This document shows positions 9,580 to 19,051 of a stretch of 64,000 nucleotides of DNA, piece after piece. Made by a program: the position numbers and the translations under genes. The DNA comes from Sphingomonas sp. UNC305MFCol5.2 (GTDB taxonomy: Bacteria; Pseudomonadota; Alphaproteobacteria; Sphingomonadales; Sphingomonadaceae): NCBI RefSeq assembly GCF_000712135.1, contig NZ_JOOE01000001.1, forward strand, positions 1 to 64,000, given 5' to 3'. Below the pieces are notes generated by a model that was given only the letters and a program-made list of their open reading frames with translations, ran no database searches and had not been told where the DNA came from. Position 1 is the stretch's first letter. The number at the start of each line of letters is the position of its first letter.

Positions 9580-9580
9580 C

Positions 9581-10093
9581 TCAACGCTTCCTCACGTCGC
9601 TGTCGAACCAGGCGCAGAGCCGGTAGATCAGCGGAAACAATGCCGCGGAGGTCACCACCTGCAACAGCAACGCAGTGTCGACATGCGAGCCGAGCGGCGA
9701 CGCGACCAGCCGCCCGGCGATCAGGCAGAAGCCGATGGCGCCCGAAGCGATCAGCCAGTCCTGCCAGAAATCGCGCCATACCAATCGTGTATCTAGCACG
9801 TCGATCGCCAGCACGCACAATGTCCATAACAGCATGGCCGAGCCGAGCGGCTGGCCGCTCACCATATCGTCGAAGAAGCCGAGCAGCACCGGCACCCAGA
9901 CGCGCATCGAATCGCCGCGCACCATTCGCCAGCCGAGCAGGATCATCAGCCCGAACGGCGGCAGGAACGGCACCACCGCTATCACGGGGAACAAGGTCAT
10001 CAGCGAGCCGAGCATCACCGACAACGGCGCGAGCCAAAGCGCGCGTGGCGGCTTCTCGGCATGGCCCATCGGGATGAATTCTATCGGGCTCAC
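9581..10093 (-). CDS. mreD: rod shape-determining protein MreD
   Basis: A 170-residue hydrophobic protein with about five membrane segments, the size of MreD, an inner-membrane component of the elongasome scaffold. I chose the GTG at 10093 because GTGA overlaps the mreC stop codon by 4 nt; the ATG nine codons further in (MGHAEK) is an alternative. MreD sequences are poorly conserved, so the call rests on topology, length and its position between mreC and mrdA. Confidence 0.9.
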   Translation of the reverse strand: MSPIEFIPMGHAEKPPRALWLAPLSVMLGSLMTLFPVIAVVPFLPPFGLMILLGWRMVRGDSMRVWVPVLLGFFDDMVSGQPLGSAMLLWTLCVLAIDVLDTRLVWRDFWQDWLIASGAIGFCLIAGRLVASPLGSHVDTALLLQVVTSAALFPLIYRLCAWFDSDVRKR

Positions 10094-10995
10094 GGCGTAG
10101 CCCCGGATTGCGCGGGACTGGGCGAAGGGGAGGGCGTCGGCGTTGCAACCGGCTCGGGCAGGAAGGTCTGCTGGACCAATGCGAAGTCGAGCGCGTCGGG
10201 GTTGACCGCGGGCTGGGCGATCGCGATGTCCCCCTGAGTGCGGACCACGCGCGCGACGGGGATGTTCGGCGAGAAGACGCCGCCCGTCCCTGAAGTGACG
10301 AAGACGTCGCCGGCGCGAAAGCCCATTGTGGATACACTGGCCGAGCGGATGTCGATCAGCCCGTCGCCGCGTCCCGAAGCGATCGCGGGAAGCCCGTCGC
10401 GCGTGCGGCGCACGGGCACGATGCTCTCGGCATCGACGAGCAGCAACACGCGCGCGCTGTTGGGGCTGGTCTCGATGATCTGGCCGATCAGTCCGCTGGG
10501 GTCGCGCACCGGCTGGCCGCGCTTCACGCCTTGCCATGATCCGGCGTTGAGTGTGGCGTAGCGCCTGGTGCTCGACGAGGAGCTGTTGACCAGCCGTGCC
10601 GCCACGATCGCGTCGGTGGTCACGTCGCGCAGCTTGACCAGCTCGCGCAACCGCCGGTTTTCCTGATCGAGCGTCTGCGCGCGCGACACCGAAAGCGCAT
10701 TGTCGGCGAGTTGCTTCTTCAAGCGAGCATTCTCGCCGTGTACATTGAAATAGCTGCCGATTCCCTGGGGGATACTCCCCAGGCTACGCCGCACCCAGTG
10801 GAACCCCGAGGCGACCGGGGTAGTCACTTCGGCGAACATGCTCCGCACCGCCGCGAAGGCGGGCGGATTGAACGTCGAGAGCAACAGCAACGCCGCGCCG
10901 ATCAGCGCGCCGCCGGCTGCGCCGACATAGCCGATGAAGAGCCCGTATTGCGCCCGCCGCGAAAATCCGGGGCGCCGGTTCCGTGGCGGCGCCAT
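10090..10995 (-). CDS. mreC: rod shape-determining protein MreC
   Basis: A 301-residue bitopic protein: basic N-terminus, one membrane helix (about residues 17-40), a coiled coil (about 80-120, ENARLKKQLADN...ENRRLRELVKLRD) and the periplasmic double beta-barrel region with the typical DPSGLIGQI and SRVLLL-like (ARVLLLVDAES) segments. The C-terminus ends in a Pro/Ser/Thr-rich tail (PTPSPSPSPAQ). MreC links MreB to PBP2 in the periplasm. It follows mreB by 12 nt and overlaps mreD. Confidence 0.96.
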   Translation of the reverse strand: MAPPRNRRPGFSRRAQYGLFIGYVGAAGGALIGAALLLLSTFNPPAFAAVRSMFAEVTTPVASGFHWVRRSLGSIPQGIGSYFNVHGENARLKKQLADNALSVSRAQTLDQENRRLRELVKLRDVTTDAIVAARLVNSSSSSTRRYATLNAGSWQGVKRGQPVRDPSGLIGQIIETSPNSARVLLLVDAESIVPVRRTRDGLPAIASGRGDGLIDIRSASVSTMGFRAGDVFVTSGTGGVFSPNIPVARVVRTQGDIAIAQPAVNPDALDFALVQQTFLPEPVATPTPSPSPSPAQSGATP

Positions 10996-11007
10996 CCCCT
11001 TGCGCCC

Positions 11008-12102
<1,095 letters not shown>

Positions 12103-12122
12103 TTAGCCCTGACCCTTCCGGA

Positions 12123-12138
12123 ACGGATAATAATCCGT
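12123..12138. promoter_or_regulatory. short palindrome in the mreB-mutL divergent promoter region
   Basis: ACGGAT-AATA-ATCCGT, a perfect 6-bp inverted repeat with a 4-nt AT loop, lies in the 147-bp gap between the divergent mreB and mutL starts. Its position fits an operator or overlapping promoter element; no known regulator site is recognised. Confidence 0.3.
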
Positions 12139-12195
12139 CTCGATGCATGCGCTTGCGGGTCGCGGGATGCCGCCCGTTGGGCTAGACAGACTGCC

Positions 12196-14010
12196 ATGTC
12201 AATACGCCGTCTCCCCGAGCATCTTGTCAACCGAATTGCAGCCGGTGAGGTGGTCGAACGCCCTGCCAGCGCGCTGAAGGAACTGGTTGAAAACGCTATC
12301 GATGCTGGCGCCGCCCGGATCGCCGTCCGCCTGGTCGCCGGCGGCACCGAATTGATCGAGGTCATCGATGACGGTTCCGGCATGAATCCCGCCGATATGG
12401 CACTCGCGCTCGAGCGCCACGCCACCTCCAAACTGCCCGACGACGCGATCGAAACCGTTGCGACGTTGGGTTTTCGCGGCGAAGCGTTGCCGTCGATCGC
12501 CAGCGTGGCGCGGCTGACGATCGAGAGCCGGTTGCGCGGTGCCGACGGCTGGTCGCGCATCGTGGACAATGGCGAACTGGTCGCCGAGGGACCGGCCGCG
12601 CTGCCGCCGGGCACGCGCGTCCGCGTCGAGCAATTGTTCGCGCGGGTGCCGGCGCGCCGGAAATTCCTGCGATCGGCGCGCGCCGAATATGGCGCCAGCC
12701 TCGATGTCGTGAAGCGGCTTGCGATGGCGCGGCCCGATATCGCCTTCTCGGTCGAGCATGACGGGCGGCGGGTGTTCTCGGTACAGGGCGGCGAGACACG
12801 GCCCGAGCGGGTCGCAGCGCTCACCGATCGCGATCTCGCAGGGAACAGTGTCGCGATTGACTTTCAGAGGGAGAGTCTCGTGCTGGGCGGAGTCGCCGGG
12901 CTGCCGACCTTCAATCGCGGCGTGGCGGATCACCAATATCTGTTCGTCAACGGCCGCCCGGTGAAGGATCGTCTGCTCGCCGGCGCGGTACGCGGTGCCT
13001 ATGCCGAGATGCTCGCGCGCGATCGCCATCCGGTGGTGGCGCTGTTTCTCGATGTTCCCGCCGACCAGGTCGACGTCAACGTCCACCCCGCCAAGACCGA
13101 AGTCCGCTTCCGTGATCCTGCGCTCGCCCGCGGGATGATCGTCAGCGGCCTGCGCCGCGCCCTCGACGAAGCCGGCCACCGCAGCGTCCAGCGTCCGAGC
13201 GAGGCCGCTTTGGGGATGTGGACCGCAGAAAGCCCTTCCCCTTCAGGGGAGGGGGCGGGGTGGGGCAGTGCCGTAAGCGACCCGCTCGGCGAGGCCCCGT
13301 ACCTCTCCGAAGGGTCACACCTTACACACCATTCCGGCCTCGCGCTCCACGATCGCCGCCCGACCTTCTTCACGCCGCCGCCTTTGGCCCGCGCCGAAGC
13401 CGCGCATGCGCCAGTGCCGCAGACGATCGACTTCCCGCTCGGCGTCGCGCGCGGGCAGGTCGCGAAGACCTATATCGTCGCCGAAGCCGAGGACGGCCTC
13501 GTCCTCGTCGATCAGCATGCCGCGCACGAGCGTCTCGTCCTCGAACGGATGCGCCGGGCGATGCAGGGCGGCGGCGTCGCCAGCCAGGCGCTGCTCCTCC
13601 CCGAAGTCGTCGAGCTGGACGAGCCTGCCTGCGATCGCCTCGAAGCCCGCATCGGGGAACTGACGCAGTTCGGTCTCGAGCTCGAACGCTTCGGTCCGCG
13701 GGCGATGCTCGTCCGCGCGACGCCCGCGGCTCTGGGACAGGGCGACGTCCACGGCCTCGTCACCGATCTTGCCGACGAGCTCGCCAGCTTCGACGAGGCA
13801 CTATCCTTGAAGGAGCGGCTCGATCACGTCGCGTCGACCATGGCGTGTCACGGCTCGGTGCGCGCGGGGCGCATCCTTTCGGTCGCCGAGATGAACGCAT
13901 TGCTCCGCGAAATGGAAGTCACGCCGCATTCGGGCCAGTGCAACCACGGCCGCCCGACCTGGGTGAAGCTGGCGCATGGCGACATCGAGAAATTGTTCGG
14001 ACGCAAATAG
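12196..14010 (+). CDS. mutL: DNA mismatch repair protein MutL
   Basis: A 604-residue MutL. The GHKL ATPase N-domain shows ELVENAIDAG (catalytic Glu and Mg-binding Asn), DDGSGM, and the ATP-lid sequence TLGFRGEAL; the transducer part has NVHPAKTEVRF. A low-complexity linker (about residues 330-410) leads to the C-terminal dimerisation domain (LVDQHAAHERL, and ACHGSVRAGR...CNHGRPT near the end). MutL couples MutS mismatch recognition to excision. The DQHAAHERLxxE sequence is that of the endonuclease family, as expected in an alphaproteobacterium without MutH. The linker contains a translated repeat-like palindrome at 13231-13260 (see findings). The start at 12196 (MSIRRLP) matches the family; frame upstream is antisense to mreB. 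Confidence 0.97.
   Translation: MSIRRLPEHLVNRIAAGEVVERPASALKELVENAIDAGAARIAVRLVAGGTELIEVIDDGSGMNPADMALALERHATSKLPDDAIETVATLGFRGEALPSIASVARLTIESRLRGADGWSRIVDNGELVAEGPAALPPGTRVRVEQLFARVPARRKFLRSARAEYGASLDVVKRLAMARPDIAFSVEHDGRRVFSVQGGETRPERVAALTDRDLAGNSVAIDFQRESLVLGGVAGLPTFNRGVADHQYLFVNGRPVKDRLLAGAVRGAYAEMLARDRHPVVALFLDVPADQVDVNVHPAKTEVRFRDPALARGMIVSGLRRALDEAGHRSVQRPSEAALGMWTAESPSPSGEGAGWGSAVSDPLGEAPYLSEGSHLTHHSGLALHDRRPTFFTPPPLARAEAAHAPVPQTIDFPLGVARGQVAKTYIVAEAEDGLVLVDQHAAHERLVLERMRRAMQGGGVASQALLLPEVVELDEPACDRLEARIGELTQFGLELERFGPRAMLVRATPAALGQGDVHGLVTDLADELASFDEALSLKERLDHVASTMACHGSVRAGRILSVAEMNALLREMEVTPHSGQCNHGRPTWVKLAHGDIEKLFGRK
13231..13268. repeat. extragenic-type GC palindrome inside mutL
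   Basis: CCCTTCCCCTTCAGGGGAGG with a following G-run (to 13268) is the same style of palindrome found between genes in this window (49212-49232, about 60690-60712 and 60850-60878), but here it sits in frame inside the MutL linker, where it is read as ESPSPSGEGAGWG. Confidence 0.55.
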
Positions 14011-14118
14011 CGCATAGAGCGATTGCATACCTTCTGTGCCGCTTGTTCTGAGCGGGCCGCTATACGTGTCTAATACAGTATGTTACGGGGTTGCTTTACT
14101 ATCTTTCGGGGGTGGGGA

Positions 14119-14379
14119 ATGTCGTTCCGCTTGTTCGCGACCGTTGCTGTTACGTGCCTGTTTTCGCACGCCGCCATTGCGCAGGATGCGCCGGCGGCCG
14201 ATCCGGCTGCGCCGGTCAAGGAGAAGAAGATTTGCCGTCTGGTCGTTCCCACGGGCACGATCATGGGCAAGCGGATGTGCCTGACCAAGGCCGAATGGGC
14301 CAAGCTCAACGGGCAGTATGAGAAGCAGAACCAGGCCTTTCGCGACAATCAGAACCGCGGCGGACAGCTCACGCAATAA
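14119..14379 (+). CDS. small secreted protein, sphingomonad conserved hypothetical
   Basis: An 86-residue protein with a clear signal peptide (residues 1-22, cleavage after SHAAIA) and a short mature part with two cysteines in K-I-C-R...K-R-M-C followed by LTKAEW. I recall this C-R-x(6)-T-G-x(3)-G-x-R-x-C-x-T-K-x-E-W layout from small exported proteins of sphingomonads; no function is known. The ATG at 14119 was chosen because GGGGTGGGGA precedes it and the signal peptide begins there. It is convergent with the CAP-domain gene. Confidence 0.7.
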   Translation: MSFRLFATVAVTCLFSHAAIAQDAPAADPAAPVKEKKICRLVVPTGTIMGKRMCLTKAEWAKLNGQYEKQNQAFRDNQNRGGQLTQ

Positions 14380-14391
14380 CCGGCATCTGCC

Positions 14392-15087
14392 TTAGCGGGC
14401 GCGGGCGCGAATCGGCGCGGAGGGCGCGCCGCGCGCGGCCCATCGCGCCATGTCCGGCCGGCCATCGGGCGTCGCGGCGAGATCGACGACGCAAATAGAG
14501 CCATAACGGCGGTGCTCTCCGCAGCCGATGCCCGCAAAGCGGAAGTCGTTCCTGAACAGCAGCGCGCGATGGCCGCGGCCGGCCACGCCGTCGTCGACGA
14601 TCATCTGGCGGACCACTGCGTCGGCATCGGCCATGCCATAGGAAATGCTCTCGCCGACGAAGATGTCGCCGCCGCGGCGGCGGACGCGCTCGCCGGGGCC
14701 GGATCCGTCGCGCGAGACATGGCCCATGGCGCCGATCATGCCCTGATCGTCGGCATGATCCTGCGCAGCGAGCGCGAGCAGGTCGCCGCGCTCCAGCGGC
14801 GGGAGCGGGGTCTGGCGATCGAGAAAGCGGATCGCTTCGTCGACCGCCGAAACGCCTTCGCGCGTCCAGGTGCCTTCCTCGCCCGGCAGGAACAGCATGT
14901 CGCCGTCGAAATAGCGGCGATAGTCGCGCAGTTCGTCGGCATAAGCGCGGGGATCCTGGCGAATATCGTTGATCCGTTCGAGCACTTGCGCCTCGAGCGA
15001 TCGGCCCCGGGGTTCGCTATCGGTAGCGGCAATCAGCAGGGCTGAGCAGGCCGCGAGCGCGGCAGCGGCGAAATGCCTGATACGCAA
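14392..15087 (-). CDS. CAP (SCP/PR1-like) domain protein
   Basis: A 231-residue exported protein. After a signal peptide (residues 1-21) it has a CAP fold of the YkwD type: LERINDIRQDPRAYA at the start, AAQDHADDQGMIGAMGH with the first conserved His pair, GESISYG, and GHRALLFRNDFRFAGIGCG near the end. Bacterial CAP proteins are extracytoplasmic with unclear substrates. Convergent with the small secreted gene, 12 nt apart. Confidence 0.88.
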   Translation of the reverse strand: MRIRHFAAAALAACSALLIAATDSEPRGRSLEAQVLERINDIRQDPRAYADELRDYRRYFDGDMLFLPGEEGTWTREGVSAVDEAIRFLDRQTPLPPLERGDLLALAAQDHADDQGMIGAMGHVSRDGSGPGERVRRRGGDIFVGESISYGMADADAVVRQMIVDDGVAGRGHRALLFRNDFRFAGIGCGEHRRYGSICVVDLAATPDGRPDMARWAARGAPSAPIRARAR

Positions 15088-15287
15088 AGTACAGTTCCCC
15101 CCTGGAACCCCGTCGCATACGCGCGCCGGTCATGGATGGTGACGGCGCCCGTCCTAACCGCCTGATAAAGCGTGCGGATAGTCCGGAGTTAACCGTAAGC
15201 CGACCGGTAGCGCCCATTTTGCCCGTGTGCAAACGCCGCGACGTGCGGGCCCTTCGCACCTTGTCGGTCGAACGCAAGCCAGACACG

Positions 15288-15323
15288 AAAAAGGCCGCCC
15301 CGGATGCTCCGGAGCGGCCCTTT
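15288..15323 (-). terminator. intrinsic terminator of the rpsF-rpsR-rplI operon
   Basis: On the minus strand an 11-bp GC stem (GGCCGCTCCGG / CCGGGGCGGCC, loop AGCAT) is followed by TTTTT. It starts about 20 nt after the rplI stop codon. Confidence 0.85.
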
Positions 15324-15342
15324 TCTTTGTGCGGCGAAAGCC

Positions 15343-15951
15343 TCAGCCCTCGGCGTTCTCGTCCTCGCCCTCGGCCGGAGCGGCCTGGACTTCGGCGGTC
15401 GCGCCCGGCTCGGCATTGGGATCGTAATCCTCGGTGAAGCCGGCTTCGTCCTTCTCGAACATCGCCGACATCACGTCGACGCCCTGCGACTGCATCTCGG
15501 CCTCTTCCGGCGAGCGGGCGACGTTGACCTTGACGGTCACCGATACCTCGGGGTGCAGCGCAACCTTGACCTCGTACACGCCGATCGACTTGATCGGACG
15601 ATCGAGCACGATCTGCGCCTTGTTGACCTTGTGGCCGTCGGCAGTGATCGCCTCGACCAGGTCACGCACCGCGACCGAACCGTAGAGCTGGCCGGTGTTC
15701 GATGCCTGACGGATCAGCGTGACCGACACGTCGTTGAAGTTGCCGGCTTCCTTCTCGGCGTCGCTGCGGCGCGAAGCGTTCTCGGCTTCGATGCGCGCGC
15801 GATTGGCCTCGAAGACCTTGCGGTTGGCGGCGTTCGAACGGAGCGCCTTCTTGTTGGGGAGAAGGAAGTTGCGGGCGAACCCGTCCTTGACCTTCACCAC
15901 GTCGCCGATGGCGCCGAGCTTCTCGACGCGCTCAAGCAGGATGACTTCCAT
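15343..15951 (-). CDS. rplI: 50S ribosomal protein L9 with acidic C-terminal extension
   Basis: A 202-residue L9. The N-domain is typical (MEVILLERVEKLGAIGDVVKVKDGFARNF and LPNKKA), followed by the connecting helix and C-domain. L9 is usually about 150 residues; here ~50 extra residues rich in Glu, Asp and Ala (ending EGEDENAEG) follow. Similar tails occur in other sphingomonads as far as I recall. Third gene of rpsF-rpsR-rplI, 12 nt after rpsR. Confidence 0.97.
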   Translation of the reverse strand: MEVILLERVEKLGAIGDVVKVKDGFARNFLLPNKKALRSNAANRKVFEANRARIEAENASRRSDAEKEAGNFNDVSVTLIRQASNTGQLYGSVAVRDLVEAITADGHKVNKAQIVLDRPIKSIGVYEVKVALHPEVSVTVKVNVARSPEEAEMQSQGVDVMSAMFEKDEAGFTEDYDPNAEPGATAEVQAAPAEGEDENAEG

Positions 15952-15963
15952 GTGCTCTGCTCC

Positions 15964-16188
15964 TTACTTGACGATGTAGGGCAGCAGGCCCAGGTGACGG
16001 GCGCGCTTGATGGCCTGGGCCAGCTCGCGCTGCTTCTTCGCGCTCACCGAAGTGATACGCGAGGGGACGATCTTGCCGCGCTCGGACACGAAGCCCTGGA
16101 GCAGACGGACGTCCTTGTAATCGATCCGGGGAGCGTCCTTCGCGGAGAAGGGGCAGCTCTTGCGGCGGCGGAAAAATGGGCGTGCCAT
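15964..16188 (-). CDS. rpsR: 30S ribosomal protein S18
   Basis: A 74-residue S18 with the conserved start [12 protein letters not shown], the core [18 protein letters not shown] and the basic tail [21 protein letters not shown]. It binds the 30S platform as a partner of S6, which is encoded immediately upstream; 14 nt separate the two genes. Confidence 0.98.
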   Translation of the reverse strand: MARPFFRRRKSCPFSAKDAPRIDYKDVRLLQGFVSERGKIVPSRITSVSAKKQRELAQAIKRARHLGLLPYIVK

Positions 16189-16202
16189 GATCTATATGCT
16201 CC

Positions 16203-16592
16203 TTATTCGCCGCCGAAACCGGTGCCGGCATCGTCGCGATCACGACGGCCACGGCCGCGCTCGCGGTCCTGACCCTTGCGCATCATCACGCTCGGACCTT
16301 CTTCCAGCCCATCGACCTTGACGGTCATGTAGCGGATGACGTCTTCGTTGATCTGCGTCTGGCGCTCGAGCTCGGCGACCACGCCCGCGGGCGCGTCGAT
16401 CTCGAGCATCACGTAGTGCGCCTTGCGGTTCTTGGCGATGCGATAGGCGAGCGAACGAAGGCCCCAGGTCTCGGTCTTGACGACCTTGCCCTTATTGTCC
16501 TCGACGATCTTGGTGGCGGCTTCCGCCAATGCGTCCACTTGCGCCTGTGCCAGGTCCTGGCGCGCAAGGAACACGTGCTCGTAAAGAGCCAT
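16203..16592 (-). CDS. rpsF: 30S ribosomal protein S6
   Basis: A 129-residue S6: [14 protein letters not shown] start, [10 protein letters not shown] core and the [12 protein letters not shown] strand. The C-terminus is a charged Arg/Glu/Asp-rich tail. First gene of rpsF-rpsR-rplI; S6 and S18 bind the platform as a heterodimer. Confidence 0.98.
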   Translation of the reverse strand: MALYEHVFLARQDLAQAQVDALAEAATKIVEDNKGKVVKTETWGLRSLAYRIAKNRKAHYVMLEIDAPAGVVAELERQTQINEDVIRYMTVKVDGLEEGPSVMMRKGQDRERGRGRRDRDDAGTGFGGE

Positions 16593-16768
16593 ATGTTCTT
16601 CTCACTGTTGGCCGATCGCTGACGCGCACCCCATGTGCAGCGCCCCTCCGGCTGTCGTCTCAAAAGCAATCGGGCGGAGACACGTCTCCACCCCGACCGG
16701 GGCGCCTATGCGAGCAAAGCGCTGGAAATGCAAGCGCCAAGACAGGTTGCACTTATATCCACTGTGCG

Positions 16769-16834
16769 CCGGCGCAGGCCGGAGCGCTGGGTAGAGAGGG
16801 CGGGGCGGGCGGCCAGAGCTCCGGCCTGCGCCGG
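16769..16834. repeat. 17-bp perfect inverted repeat upstream of rpsF
   Basis: CCGGCGCAGGCCGGAGC at 16769-16785 is repeated in inverse orientation at 16818-16834, separated by 32 nt of G-rich sequence. It fills the gap between the SPOR gene stop and the rpsF promoter region. It has the look of a dispersed extragenic palindrome rather than a simple terminator, as no T-run follows on either strand. Confidence 0.6.
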
Positions 16835-16847
16835 AGCACGCTTAGGG

Positions 16848-17417
16848 TTAGATCGTCCGCCGCACGAAGCAATCGATGCCGCTCGCCTGCGCCCGTGTGC
16901 AGAGCCCTTCGGTCTCGGGCCGCATTGCGGGCAGGCTCTGCAGCCGGTGCAGCGATCCGACCTGCTCGACCGTCACGGGCACGCCGGCCTCGATCAGACG
17001 CGCGCGCTGGCGTTCGGCGGCATCGGCGGAGCTGAACGCCCCCAATTGCGCCTGCCATGCCTCGCCTGGCGGCAGGTCCGCAACCGCGGCCAAAGCGAGA
17101 CGCTGCGCGCGTGCGCGGCGCTGCGCTTCGATCAGCGCACCCAAAGTGACGGTGGCCGGCCTGTCGACATGGCGGCGCGGTTCGCGAGGGGGAGCGTCGG
17201 GTGCAATCATGCTGGCGGGGCGGGGGCCTTGCCGCGACGCCTGTGCGATGCCGAGGATCGGAAGCGCGCCGACGATCGGCAGGCTGGCCAGCGCGAGGCG
17301 CAGCCAGACTCGTCGCGGGCGCCTGCGCAATGCGATCGGAAAGGAGGAATCGGTATCGGTCACACGCGACTCGTTACGGTTAACGACTGTTAACGCACGA
17401 GCCCCGATCATTGCCAC
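16848..17417 (-). CDS. SPOR-domain protein, single-pass membrane
   Basis: A 189-residue protein: a basic N-terminus (RRRPRRVW), one membrane segment (about residues 40-58), a Pro/Arg-rich linker and a C-terminal SPOR-like domain (about 110-180) starting WQAQLGAFSSADAAERQRARL. SPOR domains bind denuded glycan strands at the septum, so a role in cell-wall remodelling is likely. The start is uncertain: a GTG at 17417, an ATG at 17411 and a GTG at 17363 are all possible. The match to SPOR is by pattern and moderately secure. Confidence 0.75.
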   Translation of the reverse strand: MAMIGARALTVVNRNESRVTDTDSSFPIALRRRPRRVWLRLALASLPIVGALPILGIAQASRQGPRPASMIAPDAPPREPRRHVDRPATVTLGALIEAQRRARAQRLALAAVADLPPGEAWQAQLGAFSSADAAERQRARLIEAGVPVTVEQVGSLHRLQSLPAMRPETEGLCTRAQASGIDCFVRRTI

Positions 17418-17441
17418 CCGGTCCCGAAAAGAGACGCGAAA

Positions 17442-17467
17442 ACGGCGGAGCCCGAAGGCCCCGCCGT
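17442..17467 (-). terminator. intrinsic terminator after the RcnB-like gene
   Basis: On the minus strand ACGGCGGGGCC-TTCG-GGCTCCGCCGT, an 11-bp stem capped by a UUCG tetraloop, is followed by TTTTCGCG. It lies 26 nt past the stop of the RcnB-like gene. Confidence 0.8.
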
Positions 17468-17492
17468 CTCGTGCCGGTGACAGGCCGGCGGT

Positions 17493-17867
17493 TTAGCGGA
17501 TCATGTTGGCGAACACGGCGCCGATGATCCCGCTGGTGATCGCGACCAGCACCGCATCGTTGCCCGACTGGACGTAGCGATAGCCACGGGGGGGAGCGCG
17601 GAGGCCGCGATATTGGCGATAGTCGATCTGCCGGTAGTTGCGGGCATAGCGACTGTCGAAGCGCTGACCGCGCTGCCAGTTGCGGTTCTGGTAGCCGCGA
17701 TCGTTCCGGTAACCGCGATCGTGCTGGTAGCCATAGCCGCGATGATCGTCGCGCTGGACCTCGTGGCGGGGTGCGTCGTAGCCGCGATATTGCTGCGGCG
17801 CCGCGGCGGCCATTGCCGGGGTGGCGGCGATCGAAGCGGCGACCAGGCCGAGAATGATCTTCTTCAT
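17493..17867 (-). CDS. RcnB-like periplasmic protein
   Basis: A 124-residue exported protein with a signal peptide (residues 1-21), a low-complexity middle of Arg/Tyr/Asp/Gly repeats (DRGYRNDRGYQNRN) and a C-terminal motif APPRGYRYVQSGNDAVLVAI, then a hydrophobic end. The PPRGY-x-W/Y-V...DAVLVAI pattern is that of the RcnB family, whose founding member helps nickel/cobalt homeostasis in E. coli; many proteobacterial homologs have unknown roles. The family call is by motif; metal function is not shown. Confidence 0.75.
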   Translation of the reverse strand: MKKIILGLVAASIAATPAMAAAAPQQYRGYDAPRHEVQRDDHRGYGYQHDRGYRNDRGYQNRNWQRGQRFDSRYARNYRQIDYRQYRGLRAPPRGYRYVQSGNDAVLVAITSGIIGAVFANMIR

Positions 17868-18066
17868 GACTTCACTCCATTCTGTTCGCGCCGTTTCCGG
17901 CGTTGAGACCTATCTAGGAGTCGCTTGTCGCAGCCCTGTCCCGGGCGAGTGGCAAAATGGTCACCAATTGTCGCGGGCCGGACGGGTTCGTTCAGGTTGG
18001 GAGCGGACAGGCTTGCCCGCATTGCGCAACGGCACTAACCCGCGCGCCTTCACCAAGGAGAGGCAA

Positions 18067-19002
18067 ATGCGCGCGTTCATCTTCCCCGGACAGGGCAGCC
18101 AGGCCGTCGGCATGGGCAGTGCGCTCGCCGCCGCGAGCCCGCATGCGCGCGAAGTCTTCCAGGAAGTCGACGAGGCGCTCGGCCAGAAGCTGTCGAAGCT
18201 GATGGCGGAAGGCCCCGAGGACCAGCTCACGCTCACCGCCAATGCCCAGCCGGCGATCATGGCCAACGCCATCGCGGTGCTGCGCGTGCTCGAAAAGGAC
18301 GGCGGCATCCGCCTCGCCGACAAGGCCGATTTCGTCGCCGGCCACAGCCTCGGCGAATATACCGCGCTCTGCGCCGCGGGTGCGTTCGATCTCGCCACCA
18401 CTGCGCGGCTGCTGCGTACGCGCGGCAACGCGATGCAGGCGGCGGTCCCGGTCGGCGTCGGCGCGATGGCGGCACTGCTCGGCGCGGATCTCGCCAAGGC
18501 ACAGTCGATCGCCGACGCAGCGGCGCAGGGCGAAGTCTGCACCGTCGCCAACGACAACGATCCCGGCCAGGTAGTGATCTCCGGCCATCTCGCCGCGATC
18601 GAGCGCGCATTGCCGCTCGCCAAGGAAATGGGCGCCAAGCGCGCGCTGCTGTTGCCGGTCTCGGCGCCGTTCCACTGCCCACTGATGCAGCCCGCCGCCG
18701 ACGCGATGGAGGAAGCACTCGCCGCGGTCGCGATCCAGTCGCCGCTCGTCCCCGTCTACGCCAACGTCACCGCCGCCCCGGTCGCCGATCCCGCGACGAT
18801 CCGCACTTTGCTGGTCGAGCAGGTCACTGGGATGGTGCGCTGGCGCGAATCCGTGCTGGCGATGCAGGGGGCTGGCGTCACCGAATTCGTCGAGTTCGGC
18901 GGCAAGGTCCTCGCCGGAATGGTCAAGCGCATCACCCCCGACACCACTACCAGCAGCCTCGTCACCATGGACGACATCGAAGCACTGGCCAAGGCGTTGT
19001 AG
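18067..19002 (+). CDS. fabD: malonyl-CoA:ACP transacylase
   Basis: A 311-residue FabD that moves the malonyl group from CoA to ACP. It has the oxyanion GQGSQ loop at residues 8-12, the nucleophile in GHSLG (Ser about 95), the substrate Arg in LLRTRG, and the catalytic His in PFHCPLM (about 203). The ATG at 18067 follows AAGGAG by a proper spacing. It begins the fatty-acid cluster; the expected neighbour fabG is separated from it by the GxxExxY cassette. Confidence 0.97.
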   Translation: MRAFIFPGQGSQAVGMGSALAAASPHAREVFQEVDEALGQKLSKLMAEGPEDQLTLTANAQPAIMANAIAVLRVLEKDGGIRLADKADFVAGHSLGEYTALCAAGAFDLATTARLLRTRGNAMQAAVPVGVGAMAALLGADLAKAQSIADAAAQGEVCTVANDNDPGQVVISGHLAAIERALPLAKEMGAKRALLLPVSAPFHCPLMQPAADAMEEALAAVAIQSPLVPVYANVTAAPVADPATIRTLLVEQVTGMVRWRESVLAMQGAGVTEFVEFGGKVLAGMVKRITPDTTTSSLVTMDDIEALAKAL

Positions 19003-19013
19003 ATAGAAGAGAG

Positions 19014-19043
19014 TGGTTCACGCGGAGGCGCGGAGACGCGGAG
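19014..19043. repeat. left 30-bp arm of perfect inverted repeat flanking the GxxExxY gene
   Basis: The arm reads TGGTTCACGCGGAGGCGCGG and continues with AGACGCGGAG. Its exact reverse complement lies at 19435-19464. It begins 11 nt after the fabD stop codon and ends 8 nt before the TTG start of the gene. Confidence 0.95.
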
Positions 19044-19051
19044 AATAAGGC

